64,000 nucleotides of DNA. It comes from Nocardioides sp. YR527 (lineage in GTDB: Bacteria; Actinomycetota; Actinomycetes; Propionibacteriales; Nocardioidaceae). The first letter of the stretch is position 1; every line of letters begins with the position of its first letter. A model generated the notes under the pieces. The model was not told the DNA's origin. It saw only the letters and a list, made by a program, of their open reading frames with translations, and did no database searches. Made by a program: the position numbers and the translations under genes. The stretch spans positions 186,001 through 250,000 of the forward strand of contig NZ_FNFN01000008.1 in assembly GCF_900101045.1 (NCBI RefSeq). Direction: 5' to 3'. Shown in pieces: positions 24,093-33,402 of this stretch.

Positions 24093-25817
24093 TCAGTTGA
24101 CGGTGGTGAAGTCACCCCCGCTGGCCCAGTAGGCGACCTCGTCGCCGCTGTAGGCGGCGGTGACGGCGTACTCGCCCGCGGGGAGCTTGACGAAGGTGAC
24201 ACCGGAGGCGCCGCCGCTGAGGGTCTTGGTGACCGTACGTCCGCCGTTGGTCGTGATCTTGACCGTCCCGGTGGGCAGGTAGCCCGGCGCCGTGACCTTG
24301 ACGGCCACCTCCGCCTGCCGGGAGCCGCCGGTCGCGGTGACCTTGACGGTCGGCTTGACGCGAACCCGACCGCTGGGGCCGTACGTCTTGCTCACCGTCT
24401 CGCCGCTGCTCGAGCGGGCGACCACGGTGACGCTGAGCCGGTGGCCGACGTCGGAGGCGGTCGGGTGGTACTTGTTGCTCGTCGCACCGGAGATCGGCGT
24501 GCTTTCGCGCGTCCACTGGTACGTCAGGTCGACCGCCTCGCTGAAGCTGCCCGGGTCGACCTGCATCAGGCCGCCGAGACGGGTGCCGCCCTTCACGAAG
24601 CCAGCCGCGGTCTGCGACAGCCCGCCGCCGCTCGGAGGCTCCGCCGGCTGCTGCGGCGCCTTGCCGCCACCGACGAGGGTGCCGGCGAAGGCGTACGACT
24701 GCTTCGGGCGGTAGCCCACCTGGACACCGACGACGACCGCGCCGATCCTCTTCCCGGAGGCCGTTGCGGGCACCTTCAGGAAGCGGGACTTGCTGCGAGC
24801 GATCAGGGTCTTGTCGGCGTACCACCTGACCTCGCCGATCTTGGCCGACGGCTCGTAGTCAGCTCCGCCGACAGAGACCGTCGAGCCGACCTTCTGGGTG
24901 CCGGAGATCTTCGGCTGTGCGAGCACCTTGAACGTGCCCTGCTTGATCGGCGGCAGGATCTGGCTCATCGTCTTCGCCTGGCTGTAGTCCCGGCGGGTGC
25001 CGGTGAGTACCGCCGCGATCTGCTTGCCGGCGAGGTGGCCGGGGATGCGGAAGGTCTTGTTGGTCGCACCCGGGATCGGCTTCTTGTCGACGATCCACTG
25101 GTAGCGGATCTTGTTCGGGTTCGGGCTCCACGAGCCGGTGTTGACCGTGACCGCCTTGCCGACCTGCGCCGTGCCCTCGACCGTGGGTCGCTTGGTGACC
25201 GAGAGGCGTTTCGTCGACGGTGTCCCCTTGTCATTGATGTGGATGAATCCGGTCGGGTAGTTCACCGAGTCCTTGCCGATCCGGCGCCAGCTGATGTCGC
25301 TGCCGTAGTTGGACTCCGAGATCGTGATCGTGTCCGCACCGACCTTCTCGACGATCGCGACGTGCCCGAAGCGGCTCGCGCTCGGGTGCGAGGAGTGCCA
25401 CCAGGCGACCGAGCCGACGGTCGGCGTCCGGTTCGTCAGTCTGCTCAGCGCAACGCCCCAGTTGGTGGCGTTGCCCTCGCCCGACCAGGGGCGAGCGTTC
25501 GGCAGGCCGGTCCGGATCAGCTTGTACGCGACGTAGTTGGTGCAGTTCCGACCCGCGTACATCCGCCAGTACATGCTCCCCCACGCACTCTCGTAGCCGC
25601 CGGTGGAGTAGCCCTTGCTGCGGCAGTCCGAGAAGCCGGAGCAGAGCGTGATCGAGCCCGCGTGCGCCGGTGATGCCAACTTGGGAACGACTTGCACACC
25701 GAGGCCGACGAGCAGCAGAACCGCGCCGGTGACCAAGGTCCGGCGCAGCGCCCCGCCAGGCTTCCCCACCCGGCGCGACTCCTGTGAATACTGGTGTTTC
25801 TGTGACTTGAGGGGCAC
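24093..25817 (-). CDS. Secreted CHAP-domain peptidoglycan hydrolase with repeated beta domains
   Basis: A 574-residue exported protein. A positively charged N-terminus and signal segment (TLVTGAVLLLVGLGVQVV) end at AHAG. Next comes a CHAP domain with Cys in RNCTNYVAYKL, His in FGHVAIVEKV and ESNYGSD, the amidase/endopeptidase triad. From about residue 205 follow Ig-like repeats of the 'PTVEGTAQVGKAVTVNTG...RYQWIVDKKPIPGATN' type, found in actinobacterial wall proteins, then a Big3-like domain. TAGGGT ends six bases before the GTG start, fixing it and suggesting a leaderless mRNA. Confidence 0.85.
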   Translation of the reverse strand: MPLKSQKHQYSQESRRVGKPGGALRRTLVTGAVLLLVGLGVQVVPKLASPAHAGSITLCSGFSDCRSKGYSTGGYESAWGSMYWRMYAGRNCTNYVAYKLIRTGLPNARPWSGEGNATNWGVALSRLTNRTPTVGSVAWWHSSHPSASRFGHVAIVEKVGADTITISESNYGSDISWRRIGKDSVNYPTGFIHINDKGTPSTKRLSVTKRPTVEGTAQVGKAVTVNTGSWSPNPNKIRYQWIVDKKPIPGATNKTFRIPGHLAGKQIAAVLTGTRRDYSQAKTMSQILPPIKQGTFKVLAQPKISGTQKVGSTVSVGGADYEPSAKIGEVRWYADKTLIARSKSRFLKVPATASGKRIGAVVVGVQVGYRPKQSYAFAGTLVGGGKAPQQPAEPPSGGGLSQTAAGFVKGGTRLGGLMQVDPGSFSEAVDLTYQWTRESTPISGATSNKYHPTASDVGHRLSVTVVARSSSGETVSKTYGPSGRVRVKPTVKVTATGGSRQAEVAVKVTAPGYLPTGTVKITTNGGRTVTKTLSGGASGVTFVKLPAGEYAVTAAYSGDEVAYWASGGDFTTVN

Positions 25818-25970
25818 ATGAGCACCCTAGAGAAAGTTGTCAACCATTGATACCGGTGTGTCGGAATTACAACACTGTATTTTTACTTTCCACGCTCAGC
25901 GACTCCCAAGAACAGGCAACAACGGCGTTATAAATGTCTCGAAATCCGAGCAGAATGAGAGGATCCAGGC

Positions 25971-28514
25971 ATGCCTGGAACCAATCTGACGCGCGCCGAA
26001 GCCACCGCTAGGGCCGCCCTCCTCGACGTCCTGTCGTACGACATCGAACTCGACCTCACCACGGGTACCGAGACCTTCGGTTCGACGACGACGATCACCT
26101 TCACCTCCACCGAGGCCGGCGCCTCGACCTTCGCCGATCTGGTCGGCGCGACGGTCCACGAGATCACGCTCAACGGCGCCGCGCTCGACCCCGCGCTGGC
26201 GTACCAGGACTCCCGGATCCAGCTGGACGGTCTCGCTACCGAGAACGTCCTCGTCGTCAAGGCCGACTGCGCCTACTCCCACACCGGCGAGGGCCTGCAC
26301 CGCTTCGTCGACCCCGCCGACGACCGCGTCTACCTCTACTCCCAGTTCGAGGTCCCGGACGCGCGCCGCGTCTACACCACCTTCGAGCAGCCCGACCTCA
26401 AGTCCGTCTTCACCTTCCACGTGACCGCTCCCGAGGGCTGGAAGGTCGTCTCCAACGCGGTCACGCCCGAGCCGAAGCCGCTCGGCGACGGTCGCGCGAC
26501 CTGGGACTTCGAGCCCACCAAGAAGATGTCGACCTACATCACCGCGCTGATCGCCGGTGAGTACCACGAGGTCCAGGACCTCTACGAGGGCAAGTTCGGC
26601 ACGATCCCGCTGGGCCACTACTGCCGCCAGTCTCTGGTCCCCTACCTCGACCGCGACGAGGTCGTGAAGATCACCAAGCAGGGCTTCGAGTTCTTCGAGG
26701 ACGCCTTCGACTTCCCCTACCCCTTCGGGAAGTACGACCAGCTCTACGTGCCCGAGTACAACATGGGCGCGATGGAGAACGCCGGCGCCGTCACCCTGCG
26801 CGACGAGTACCTGCCGCGCTCCAAGCAGCCGCGCTCCTTCTACGACTTCCGCGCCTCGGTGATCCTGCACGAGATGGCGCACATGTGGTTCGGCGACCTG
26901 GTCACCATGAAGTGGTGGGACGACCTCTGGCTCAACGAGTCGTTCGCCGAGTGGGCCTGCTACCACGCCCAGGCCAACGCGACCGAGTTCACCGACGCCT
27001 GGACCGGCTTCACCAACGCGCGCAAGCAGACCGGCTACCGCCAGGACCAGCTGCCCACCACCCACCCGATCGCCGCGGACAACTACGACCTGCAGGCCGT
27101 CGAGGTCAACTTCGACATGATCACCTACGCCAAGGGCGCCTCCGTCCTGAAGCAGCTCGTGGCGTGGGTCGGCCTGGAGCCGTTCCTGGAGGGGCTGAAG
27201 GCCTACTTCAAGGAGTTCGCCTACGGGAACTCCGAGTTCAAGGACCTGCTGCGCCACCTCGAGGCCGCCTCCGGGCGTGAGCTCCAGGGCTGGGCCCAGG
27301 AGTGGCTGCAGACCGCCGGCGTGAACACCCTCGCGCCGTCGTTCGAGCTGGCCGAGGATGGTTCCTACGCCTCCTTCGCCGTGCGCCAGTCGGCCGCCGC
27401 CGACTACCCGACGCTGCGTCGCCACCGCATCGGCCTCGGCCTCTACGACCTCGTCGAGGGTGCCCTCGTGCGCCGCGACGCGTTCGAGATCGACGTCACC
27501 GGCGAGCTGACCGAGGTCCCGCAGCTGGTGGGCATCAAGCAGCCCGACCTGCTGCTGCTCAACGAGGGCGACCTGACGTACGCCAAGATCCGTCTCGACG
27601 AGCGTTCGCTGGCCACCGCGCTGTCGTCGCTGTCCGCGCTGGACGACTCGCTCTCGCGCGCGCTGATCTGGGGCGCTGCGTGGGACATGACCCGCGACGC
27701 GGAGATGCGGGCCAGCGACTTCGTCGAGCTCGTGCTCGCCAACATCGGCCAGGAGACCGACGCCTGGGGCGTGACCCGGATCCCGGTCTTCGCCGCCCAG
27801 GCCGTCGGCTCGTTCTCGGCCCCGGCCAACCGCGACGCCCTCAAGGCCCGCTGGGAGAGCGGGCTCAAGGACCTGCTGGAGGCCGCCGCCCCGAGCAGCG
27901 ACCACCAGCTGACCTTCGCCCGGACGTACGCCGCGGCCGCCCGCTCCGAGGCCGCGATCGTCGACCTCCAGGGTCTGCTCTCCGGCGACCTGGCCTACGA
28001 CGGCCTCGACATCGACCAGGACCTGCGCTGGGCGCTCGTCACCGGCCTGGCCGCCTCCGGCACCTTCGGCGAGACCGAGATCGACGCCGAGCTCGAGCGC
28101 GACAACACCATCTCCGGCAAGGAGAAGTCGGCCGCCGCCCGTGCCGCGCAGCCCACCGCCGAGGCCAAGGAAGCGGCCTGGGACTCCGTCGTCGTCCGCA
28201 CCGACGTCGCCAACGAGACCGCCCGCTCGATCGTGCTCTCGTTCCAGCGCGGCGGGCAGGACGAGGTGCTGGCGCCGTTCATCGACCGCTACTTCGAGGC
28301 CGCCGACACCCTCTGGGACCACCTCGGCACCCACCGCGCCTCGACGGTGCTGGAGTTCATCTTCCCCAAGCCGGCCGCCTCCCCCGAGCTCCTGGAGAAG
28401 GCCGACAAGTGGCTGGAGACCTCCCCCGCCGAGCCCGCCGCCAAGCGGTACGTCCGCGAAGGCCGTGACGAGGTCGCCCGCGCCCTCGCCGCTCAGGAGC
28501 GCGACGCGCAGTAG
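25971..28514 (+). CDS. pepN: Aminopeptidase N (M1 family)
   Basis: An 847-residue cytoplasmic zinc metallopeptidase removing N-terminal residues from peptides. It carries the exopeptidase motif GAMEN and the zinc site HEMAH (300-304) with the third ligand E323 in LNESFAEW. The C-terminal half is the alpha-helical ERAP1-like domain typical of actinobacterial PepN. Length is normal. AGAGGA lies seven bases before the ATG. A complex hairpin follows the stop. A 972-codon antisense frame is an artefact of GC-rich coding. Confidence 0.96.
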   Translation: MPGTNLTRAEATARAALLDVLSYDIELDLTTGTETFGSTTTITFTSTEAGASTFADLVGATVHEITLNGAALDPALAYQDSRIQLDGLATENVLVVKADCAYSHTGEGLHRFVDPADDRVYLYSQFEVPDARRVYTTFEQPDLKSVFTFHVTAPEGWKVVSNAVTPEPKPLGDGRATWDFEPTKKMSTYITALIAGEYHEVQDLYEGKFGTIPLGHYCRQSLVPYLDRDEVVKITKQGFEFFEDAFDFPYPFGKYDQLYVPEYNMGAMENAGAVTLRDEYLPRSKQPRSFYDFRASVILHEMAHMWFGDLVTMKWWDDLWLNESFAEWACYHAQANATEFTDAWTGFTNARKQTGYRQDQLPTTHPIAADNYDLQAVEVNFDMITYAKGASVLKQLVAWVGLEPFLEGLKAYFKEFAYGNSEFKDLLRHLEAASGRELQGWAQEWLQTAGVNTLAPSFELAEDGSYASFAVRQSAAADYPTLRRHRIGLGLYDLVEGALVRRDAFEIDVTGELTEVPQLVGIKQPDLLLLNEGDLTYAKIRLDERSLATALSSLSALDDSLSRALIWGAAWDMTRDAEMRASDFVELVLANIGQETDAWGVTRIPVFAAQAVGSFSAPANRDALKARWESGLKDLLEAAAPSSDHQLTFARTYAAAARSEAAIVDLQGLLSGDLAYDGLDIDQDLRWALVTGLAASGTFGETEIDAELERDNTISGKEKSAAARAAQPTAEAKEAAWDSVVVRTDVANETARSIVLSFQRGGQDEVLAPFIDRYFEAADTLWDHLGTHRASTVLEFIFPKPAASPELLEKADKWLETSPAEPAAKRYVREGRDEVARALAAQERDAQ

Positions 28515-28522
28515 CCCGATTC

Positions 28523-28617
28523 GCCGAGTCGGCTCGTCCTGACCGCTGTCCCCGCCGAGTCGGCGCGTTCTAACGCGCAGACTCGGCGGGGTTTGTGTCA
28601 GGACGAGCCGACTCGGC
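28523..28617. terminator. Nested palindrome terminator after pepN
   Basis: Perfect 21-bp outer arms (28523-28543 with 28597-28617) enclose an inner hairpin with arms around 28550-28567 and 28574-28591. The outer core GCCGAGTCGGCTCGT recurs in the palindromes at 47786 and 49836. A short T-rich stretch (GTTTGTG) follows the inner hairpin. It probably terminates pepN and insulates helR. Confidence 0.7.
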
Positions 28618-28630
28618 CTCAAAACGCACG

Positions 28631-28658
28631 AACGGAAGGGAGATCTTTCCCTTCCGTT
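28631..28658. promoter_or_regulatory. Palindrome in the helR upstream region
   Basis: Perfect 11-bp arms AACGGAAGGGA/TCCCTTCCGTT around GATCTT, followed by the AT-rich AACAACTTTATAG that probably contains the helR -10 region. It is separate from the pepN terminator and the RAE. It could be an operator or a second terminator. Confidence 0.4.
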
Positions 28659-28678
28659 AACAACTTTATAGCGCATAT

Positions 28679-28700
28679 GGGGGCTTGCCGCAAGACCCCC
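28679..28700 (+). promoter_or_regulatory. Candidate rifamycin-associated element (RAE)
   Basis: GGGGGCTTGCCGCAAG followed by ACCCCC is an inverted repeat of the form I remember for the RAE (GGGGCTTGC-n-GCAAG-CCCC), a cis element upstream of rifamycin-inducible resistance genes in actinobacteria. It ends 62 bases before the helR start, the expected context. Confidence 0.75.
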
Positions 28701-28762
28701 GGATTGGGGCAGAATCTCCTCCTCGAACAGGTAAAACGCCTGATCAGACAGGGGATTCAACG

Positions 28763-30991
28763 TTGCAAGCATTCGATCTCGCGGGCCGTCACGACGCCAA
28801 GGCGGACCCGGCATTGATCGCTGAGGACGAGCAGCACTTCGCTGCCATCGCGAAGAGCCTCGAGGAGCAGATCTCCGAGCTGAACGAGCGGCTGGACGAC
28901 GTACGCCGCCGCCCGGGCGGGCACGGGCAGGAGGCGATGGACCGCGATCTGGAGGTGCACCGGATCGGCGGGCAGCTGCGGATGCTGCGCAGATTCAGCC
29001 TGGACCTGTGCCTGGGGCGGATCGTCACGGACTCGGGCAGCACCATCTACATCGGCCGGCTCGGGCTGACCGCCAGCGACGGAAGGCGGCTGCTGGTCGA
29101 CTGGCGCTCGCCGGCGGCGGAGCCGTTCTTCGCGGCCACGCATGCGGACCCGCGTGGGCTGCTGAGCCGGCGCCGCTACCGCTGGACCAACGGGCGGATC
29201 ACCGACTACTGGGACGAGGTCTTCACCACCGAAGGACTCGAGGGGCACGCCGCCCTCGATGACCAGTCGGCCTTCATCGCCACGCTCGGCAGCAGCCGTT
29301 CGCCGCGGATGCGCGACGTGCTCGGCACCATCCAGGCCGACCAGGATGCCATCGTCCGAGCGTCCTCGCGGGGCGCCCTGGTCGTCGACGGCGGTCCGGG
29401 GACGGGCAAGACCGTGGTGGCGCTGCACCGCACGGCGTACCTCCTCTACTCCGACCCGCGCCTGGGCGAGGGCAAGGGCGGGGTGCTGTTCGTGGGACCG
29501 CACGAGCCCTACCTCTCCTATGTCGCGGACGTGCTGCCGAGCCTGGGTGAGGAAGGCGTACGCACCACCACCCTGCGCCGGATGGTGCCCGAGGGTGCCT
29601 CGTTGCTGCCCGAGCCGGACAAGGAGGTGGCCCGGCTCAAGGCCGACGCCCGGATGGTCGCGGCGATCGAGCCCGCGGTGGCGCTCTACGAGAAGCCTCC
29701 GTCGAAGCCGACGCTGGTCGAGACGCCCTACGGTGACGCGGTGATCAGCACCCGCGACTGGACCGAGGCGATCGCCGCGGCGGACCAGGGTACGCCGCAC
29801 AACGACGCCCGCGATCAGGTCTGGGACGCACTGCTGAGGATCGTGACCGAGAGGATCCAGGAGAACGGCGCGAACGACCCGGACCGCGACTATGACGCCG
29901 ATCTAGACGACTGGGGTGACGCGGACCAGGAGGAGGACGAGTTCGACGCGTACGGGCTGGTCGACGAGGACGCGACCGACGCCCTGCGCGCCTCGCTGGA
30001 GACCAACGCCGGGCTGCTCGACGTCTTCGGCGAGGTCTGGCCTCGGCTGCGGCCGGCCGACATCGTCGGGGACCTCTGGGAGGTGCCCGCCTTCTTGCGG
30101 ATGTGCGCGCCCTGGCTCACCCCGGAGGAGGTGAAGGCGCTGCAGCGTGAGGACCCCAAGGCCTGGACCGAGGCGGACCTGCCGCTGCTCGACGCCGCCC
30201 ACCGTCGGCTCGGCGACCCCGACGCCTCCCGGCGCCGGAGCGCCAAGAAGGCGGCCGCGGCCGCCGACCGGAAGGCGAAGGCCGAGGTCGTCTCGGACCT
30301 GATCAGCCACGACGACTCCGAGATGAAGGTGATGTCGATGCTGCGCGGCCAGGACGTACGCACCGCGCTTCTGGACGACTCGGTGCGGGAGCCGGACGAG
30401 CTCGACCCCTACGCCGGCCCGTTCGCCCACATCGTCGTCGACGAGGCCCAGGAGCTGACCGACGCCGAGTGGCAGATGCTGATCAGTCGCTGCCCCTCAC
30501 GCAGCTTCACGATCGTCGGCGACCGGGCGCAGGCGCGGCACGGCTTCACCGAGTCGTGGCAGGAGCGGCTCCAGCGGGTCGGCCTGTACCGGATCGAGAT
30601 GGCCGGCCTGAGCATCAACTACCGCACGCCCGAGGAGGTGATGACCGAGGCCGAGCCGGTGATCCGGGCGGCGCTCCCCGACGCCAACGTGCCCACGTCG
30701 ATCCGTGCCTCCGGCATCCCGGTCGTCCACGGGTCCGTCACGGACCTCGACGAGATCCTGGACACCTGGCTCGCCGACCACGAGGAGGGTCTCGCCTGTG
30801 TGATCGCCGCCGATTCCTCGGACGTGAACGAAGGCCGGGTACGCCGATTGAGCCCCGTGCACGCCAAGGGGCTCGAGTTCGACCTGGTCGTCCTCATCAG
30901 CCCCGAGACGTACGGGACCGGGATCGAGGGTGCCGTGGACCGCTACGTCGCGATGACGCGGGCGACCCAGCAGCTGATCGTTCTCGTTTGA
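28763..30991 (+). CDS. helR: HelR, helicase-like RNA polymerase recycling/protection factor
   Basis: A 742-residue HelD-class SF1 ATPase. The N-terminus has the long coiled-coil (EDEQHFAAIAKSLEEQISEL) that enters the RNA polymerase secondary channel. Walker A is GGPGTGKT, Walker B VVDEAQE, and helicase-like motifs GDRAQARHG and YVAMTRATQQL follow. An acidic insert (about 380-410) is present. HelR displaces rifamycins from RNA polymerase in Streptomyces; the RAE upstream favours HelR over housekeeping HelD. The start is the TTG at 28763 (AGGGGA seven bases upstream), because an earlier in-frame TTG lies inside the RAE. Confidence 0.85.
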   Translation: MQAFDLAGRHDAKADPALIAEDEQHFAAIAKSLEEQISELNERLDDVRRRPGGHGQEAMDRDLEVHRIGGQLRMLRRFSLDLCLGRIVTDSGSTIYIGRLGLTASDGRRLLVDWRSPAAEPFFAATHADPRGLLSRRRYRWTNGRITDYWDEVFTTEGLEGHAALDDQSAFIATLGSSRSPRMRDVLGTIQADQDAIVRASSRGALVVDGGPGTGKTVVALHRTAYLLYSDPRLGEGKGGVLFVGPHEPYLSYVADVLPSLGEEGVRTTTLRRMVPEGASLLPEPDKEVARLKADARMVAAIEPAVALYEKPPSKPTLVETPYGDAVISTRDWTEAIAAADQGTPHNDARDQVWDALLRIVTERIQENGANDPDRDYDADLDDWGDADQEEDEFDAYGLVDEDATDALRASLETNAGLLDVFGEVWPRLRPADIVGDLWEVPAFLRMCAPWLTPEEVKALQREDPKAWTEADLPLLDAAHRRLGDPDASRRRSAKKAAAAADRKAKAEVVSDLISHDDSEMKVMSMLRGQDVRTALLDDSVREPDELDPYAGPFAHIVVDEAQELTDAEWQMLISRCPSRSFTIVGDRAQARHGFTESWQERLQRVGLYRIEMAGLSINYRTPEEVMTEAEPVIRAALPDANVPTSIRASGIPVVHGSVTDLDEILDTWLADHEEGLACVIAADSSDVNEGRVRRLSPVHAKGLEFDLVVLISPETYGTGIEGAVDRYVAMTRATQQLIVLV

Positions 30992-30997
30992 AACGGC

Positions 30998-31288
30998 TCA
31001 GTGCGTCGTGGCGGGGAGGTTGTCGTCCTCGGCCTTGTGGGGCTTGGGCAGCAGCCCCTCGCCGCGGAACACACCCGGCAGGAGCACGAGGAGGGAGATG
31101 ACCACCATCAGGATCACCGGGATGAGCAGGATGAGCAGGAGCAGACCGGAGGCGGTCATCGCCTCGGCGACCGGCCAGCCGTTGGGAACCTCGGCGCTGG
31201 CGGGGCCGGCGGTAGCAACAGAGGCGACGACGGCGGCAGAGGCGGAGGCGCCGAGGAGGCCGGCGCGGCGCAGGATCTGGTTGCTCAC
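30998..31288 (-). CDS. Small exported membrane protein of unknown function
   Basis: A 96-residue protein with an N-terminal signal peptide (LGASASAAVVASVATAG, then ASAEV) and one strong transmembrane segment (LLLLILLIPVILMVVISLLV) before a charged C-terminus (KPHKAEDDN). The topology would be a short outer loop and cytoplasmic tail. Similar proteins occur in many actinobacteria, with no known role as far as I recall. TAGTAT ends seven bases before the GTG, supporting the start and a leaderless mRNA. It converges with helR (6-bp gap). Confidence 0.7.
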   Translation of the reverse strand: MSNQILRRAGLLGASASAAVVASVATAGPASAEVPNGWPVAEAMTASGLLLLILLIPVILMVVISLLVLLPGVFRGEGLLPKPHKAEDDNLPATTH

Positions 31289-31408
31289 GAGGCAGATACT
31301 AACCGGCGTACGTCCTGGTTCTCATCTCTGCCCCACGTCCCCGGGACGGGAGTCGATGCCCGCCCCGGGATTGGCCCCCGGCCTTGAACGCCTTGGATAC
31401 TGGAACCC

Positions 31409-32359
31409 ATGTCCATCCCCCCGAACCCCCCACTGGTCTCGGTCTCCTGGTCGACGCTCGGCGAATGGGTGATCGGCATCCCCTTGCGTATCGCCGGCCT
31501 GATCGTGCTGGCGATCGTGCTCCGCTGGGTGCTGCACCGGGTGATCGACAAGGTCGTCAACCGCACCATGGAGTCGCCCGGTCTGACCGGCAAGATCGCC
31601 AAGATGACCGAGGTCCACGAGGCCAACGCCGCGTCGTCACGTCGCAGTCAGCGCGCGCAGGCGATCGGCTCCCTGCTCAAGAGTGTCGTCACCGGTGTGC
31701 TGGTCGCGATCTTCGCCACCATGATCCTGGACGAACTCGGCATCAACATCGCTCCGATCATCGCCTCGGCCGGGATCGTCGGTCTGGCGCTCGGTTTCGG
31801 CGCCCAGTCGCTGGTGCGGGACTACCTGTCCGGCATCTTCATGATCATCGAGGACCAGTACGGCGTCGGTGACAGCATCGAGGTCAACAACATCAGCGGC
31901 ACCGTCGAGGCCGTGACGCTGCGGATCACCCGGCTGCGTTCGCTCGACGGCACGGTCTGGTACATCCCCAACGGCGAGATCCTCACCGTCGGCAACCACA
32001 GCCAGAACTGGGCCCGCGCCGTCATCGACGTCGGCGTCGGCTACAACGAGGACCTCAACAAGGTCCAGCGCGTGCTGCGCGAGGTCTCCCACGACCTGTG
32101 GGTCGACGAGGAGTTCAAGGGCCAGATCATCGAGGAGCCCGAGGTCACCGGCGTCGAGGCGCTGGCCGCCGACTCCATCACCCTGCGGGTGCTGATCAAG
32201 ACGCTGCCGCTCAAGCAGTGGGCGATCGCGCGCGAGATGCGCCAGCGGATCAAGGCGCGCCTCGACTACGAGGGCATCGAGATGCCCTTCCCGCAGCGGG
32301 TCATCTGGCACCGCGACGACAAGGCTGCCGCTGCCGAGGAAGAGAAGACCAAGGCCTGA
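31409..32359 (+). CDS. Small-conductance mechanosensitive channel (MscS family)
   Basis: A 316-residue channel protein. Two N-terminal helices precede the pore helix region (ELGINIAPIIASAGIVGLALGFGAQ), then the MscS beta domain (GVGDSIEVNNISGTVEAVTLR...DGTVWYIPNGEI) and the alpha/beta C-terminal vestibule. It opens under membrane tension to release solutes on hypo-osmotic shock. The tail is Lys/Ala/Glu-rich. A GATACT box ends seven bases before the ATG. Confidence 0.9.
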   Translation: MSIPPNPPLVSVSWSTLGEWVIGIPLRIAGLIVLAIVLRWVLHRVIDKVVNRTMESPGLTGKIAKMTEVHEANAASSRRSQRAQAIGSLLKSVVTGVLVAIFATMILDELGINIAPIIASAGIVGLALGFGAQSLVRDYLSGIFMIIEDQYGVGDSIEVNNISGTVEAVTLRITRLRSLDGTVWYIPNGEILTVGNHSQNWARAVIDVGVGYNEDLNKVQRVLREVSHDLWVDEEFKGQIIEEPEVTGVEALAADSITLRVLIKTLPLKQWAIAREMRQRIKARLDYEGIEMPFPQRVIWHRDDKAAAAEEEKTKA

Positions 32360-32406
32360 CCCCGCTGGTCGAAGGCCACTTCGTTCAGACCTCGGAGCCA
32401 CCCGCC

Positions 32407-32513
32407 CGCTGGTCGAGCCGCCGGAGCCGCTAGGCGGAGGCGTGTCGAGACCAACACGGACCGTGTTGGTCTCGACACGCTCGGCCGCAGGCTGCCTCAC
32501 GGCTCGACCAGCG
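32407..32513. repeat. REP-like nested palindrome between convergent genes
   Basis: Outer arms CGCTGGTCGAGCCG/CGGCTCGACCAGCG (32407-32420, 32500-32513) enclose a perfect 16-bp hairpin GTGTCGAGACCAACAC (32442-32457 with 32463-32478). Sequences of the GCTGGTCGAGCCG...GTGTCGAGACC type are, in my memory, frequent interspersed repeats in Nocardioides-like genomes. Here it lies between mscS and osmC and probably terminates both. Confidence 0.7.
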
Positions 32514-32518
32514 ATTGG

Positions 32519-32944
32519 TCAGGCGAGGGCGGCGTCGAGGGTGATGGTGGTGCCGGCGAGCGCCTGGCTGACCGGGCAACCGGCCTTGGCCGCCTCGGCA
32601 AGGCGGACGAAGGTGTCGTTGTCGAGCCCCTCGACCACACCACGCGTGGTCAGCTTGATGCCGGTGATGCCCTTGCCGGGGGTGAACTCGACATCGGCAC
32701 TGGTCTCCAGGCTGGTCGGCGGGGTGCCGTTGTCGGCCAGGCCGTTGGAGAAGGCCATCGAGAAGCAGGAGGAGTGGGCGGCGGCGATGAGCTCCTCGGG
32801 GCTGGTCTTGCCGCTGGGCTCCTGCGAGCGGGCCACCCAGGTGACGTCGTAGGTCCCCAGGCCCGAGGAGTCCAGCGTCACCTTGCCGGCGCCCTCGAAG
32901 AGCGAGCCCTCCCAGACGGTGGTGGCAGTGCGGGTGGTGGCCAT
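32519..32944 (-). CDS. OsmC/Ohr-family peroxiredoxin
   Basis: A 141-residue thiol peroxidase that reduces organic hydroperoxides. The peroxidatic Cys60 is in AAAHSSCFSMAF and the resolving Cys123 in AGCPVSQALAG. EELIAAAHSSCFSMAFSN matches the OsmC branch more than Ohr. GGGAG lies seven bases before the ATG. Monocistronic. Confidence 0.88.
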   Translation of the reverse strand: MATTRTATTVWEGSLFEGAGKVTLDSSGLGTYDVTWVARSQEPSGKTSPEELIAAAHSSCFSMAFSNGLADNGTPPTSLETSADVEFTPGKGITGIKLTTRGVVEGLDNDTFVRLAEAAKAGCPVSQALAGTTITLDAALA

Positions 32945-33030
32945 CGTTATCTCCCAAAGTTCGAGTGTGTGCGTACGTCCCCGATCCTGCCACGGGACGC
33001 ACGGGCGGACCCGCGTGGAAGAATGGCTCA

Positions 33031-33402
33031 GTGACGTTTTATGAGGAGATCGGCGGGATGGACACCATCCGCACGATCGTGGCCAAGTTCTACGAGGGCG
33101 TGGCGACCGACGAGCTGATGCGGCCGATGTATCCCGAGGAGGATCTCGGTCCGGCGCAGGAACGCCTGACGCTCTTCCTGGCTCAGTACTGGGGCGGGCC
33201 GACGACCTACTCCGAGCAGCGCGGCCACCCGCGGCTGCGGATGCGTCACGCCCCGTTCGAGGTCACCTCGGAGGCTCGCGACCGCTGGCTCGCCCACTTC
33301 CGCGAGGGCCTCGACGCCGCCGGGCTCACGCCCGAGCAGGACGCGCAGTTCTGGGCGTACGCCGAGCACGCGGCGAACTTCATGATCAACGCGCCCAGCT
33401 AG
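33031..33402 (+). CDS. glbO: Truncated haemoglobin, group II (GlbO)
   Basis: A 123-residue globin. It has FYEEIGG at the start, YPEEDLGPAQERLTLFLAQYWGGP and the proximal-His block HPRLRMRHAPFEV, all typical of trHbO, followed by the HFREGLD helix. It binds oxygen and NO and is linked to respiration and nitrosative stress tolerance. The GTG at 33031 was chosen because the longer frame adds 22 unrelated residues. Its stop codon overlaps that of the convergent transporter gene. Confidence 0.9.
   Translation: MTFYEEIGGMDTIRTIVAKFYEGVATDELMRPMYPEEDLGPAQERLTLFLAQYWGGPTTYSEQRGHPRLRMRHAPFEVTSEARDRWLAHFREGLDAAGLTPEQDAQFWAYAEHAANFMINAPS

Noticed and set aside
28685..28762. Earlier in-frame start of helR
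   Set aside because: The TTG lies within the RAE inverted repeat and has no ribosome site, and the extra residues do not resemble HelD/HelR N-termini.
25896..28814. 972-codon minus-strand ORF opposite pepN
   Set aside because: It mirrors the pepN codon pattern, is rich in Gly/Val/Leu/Asp repeats without any domain, and pepN has full catalytic motifs on the plus strand.
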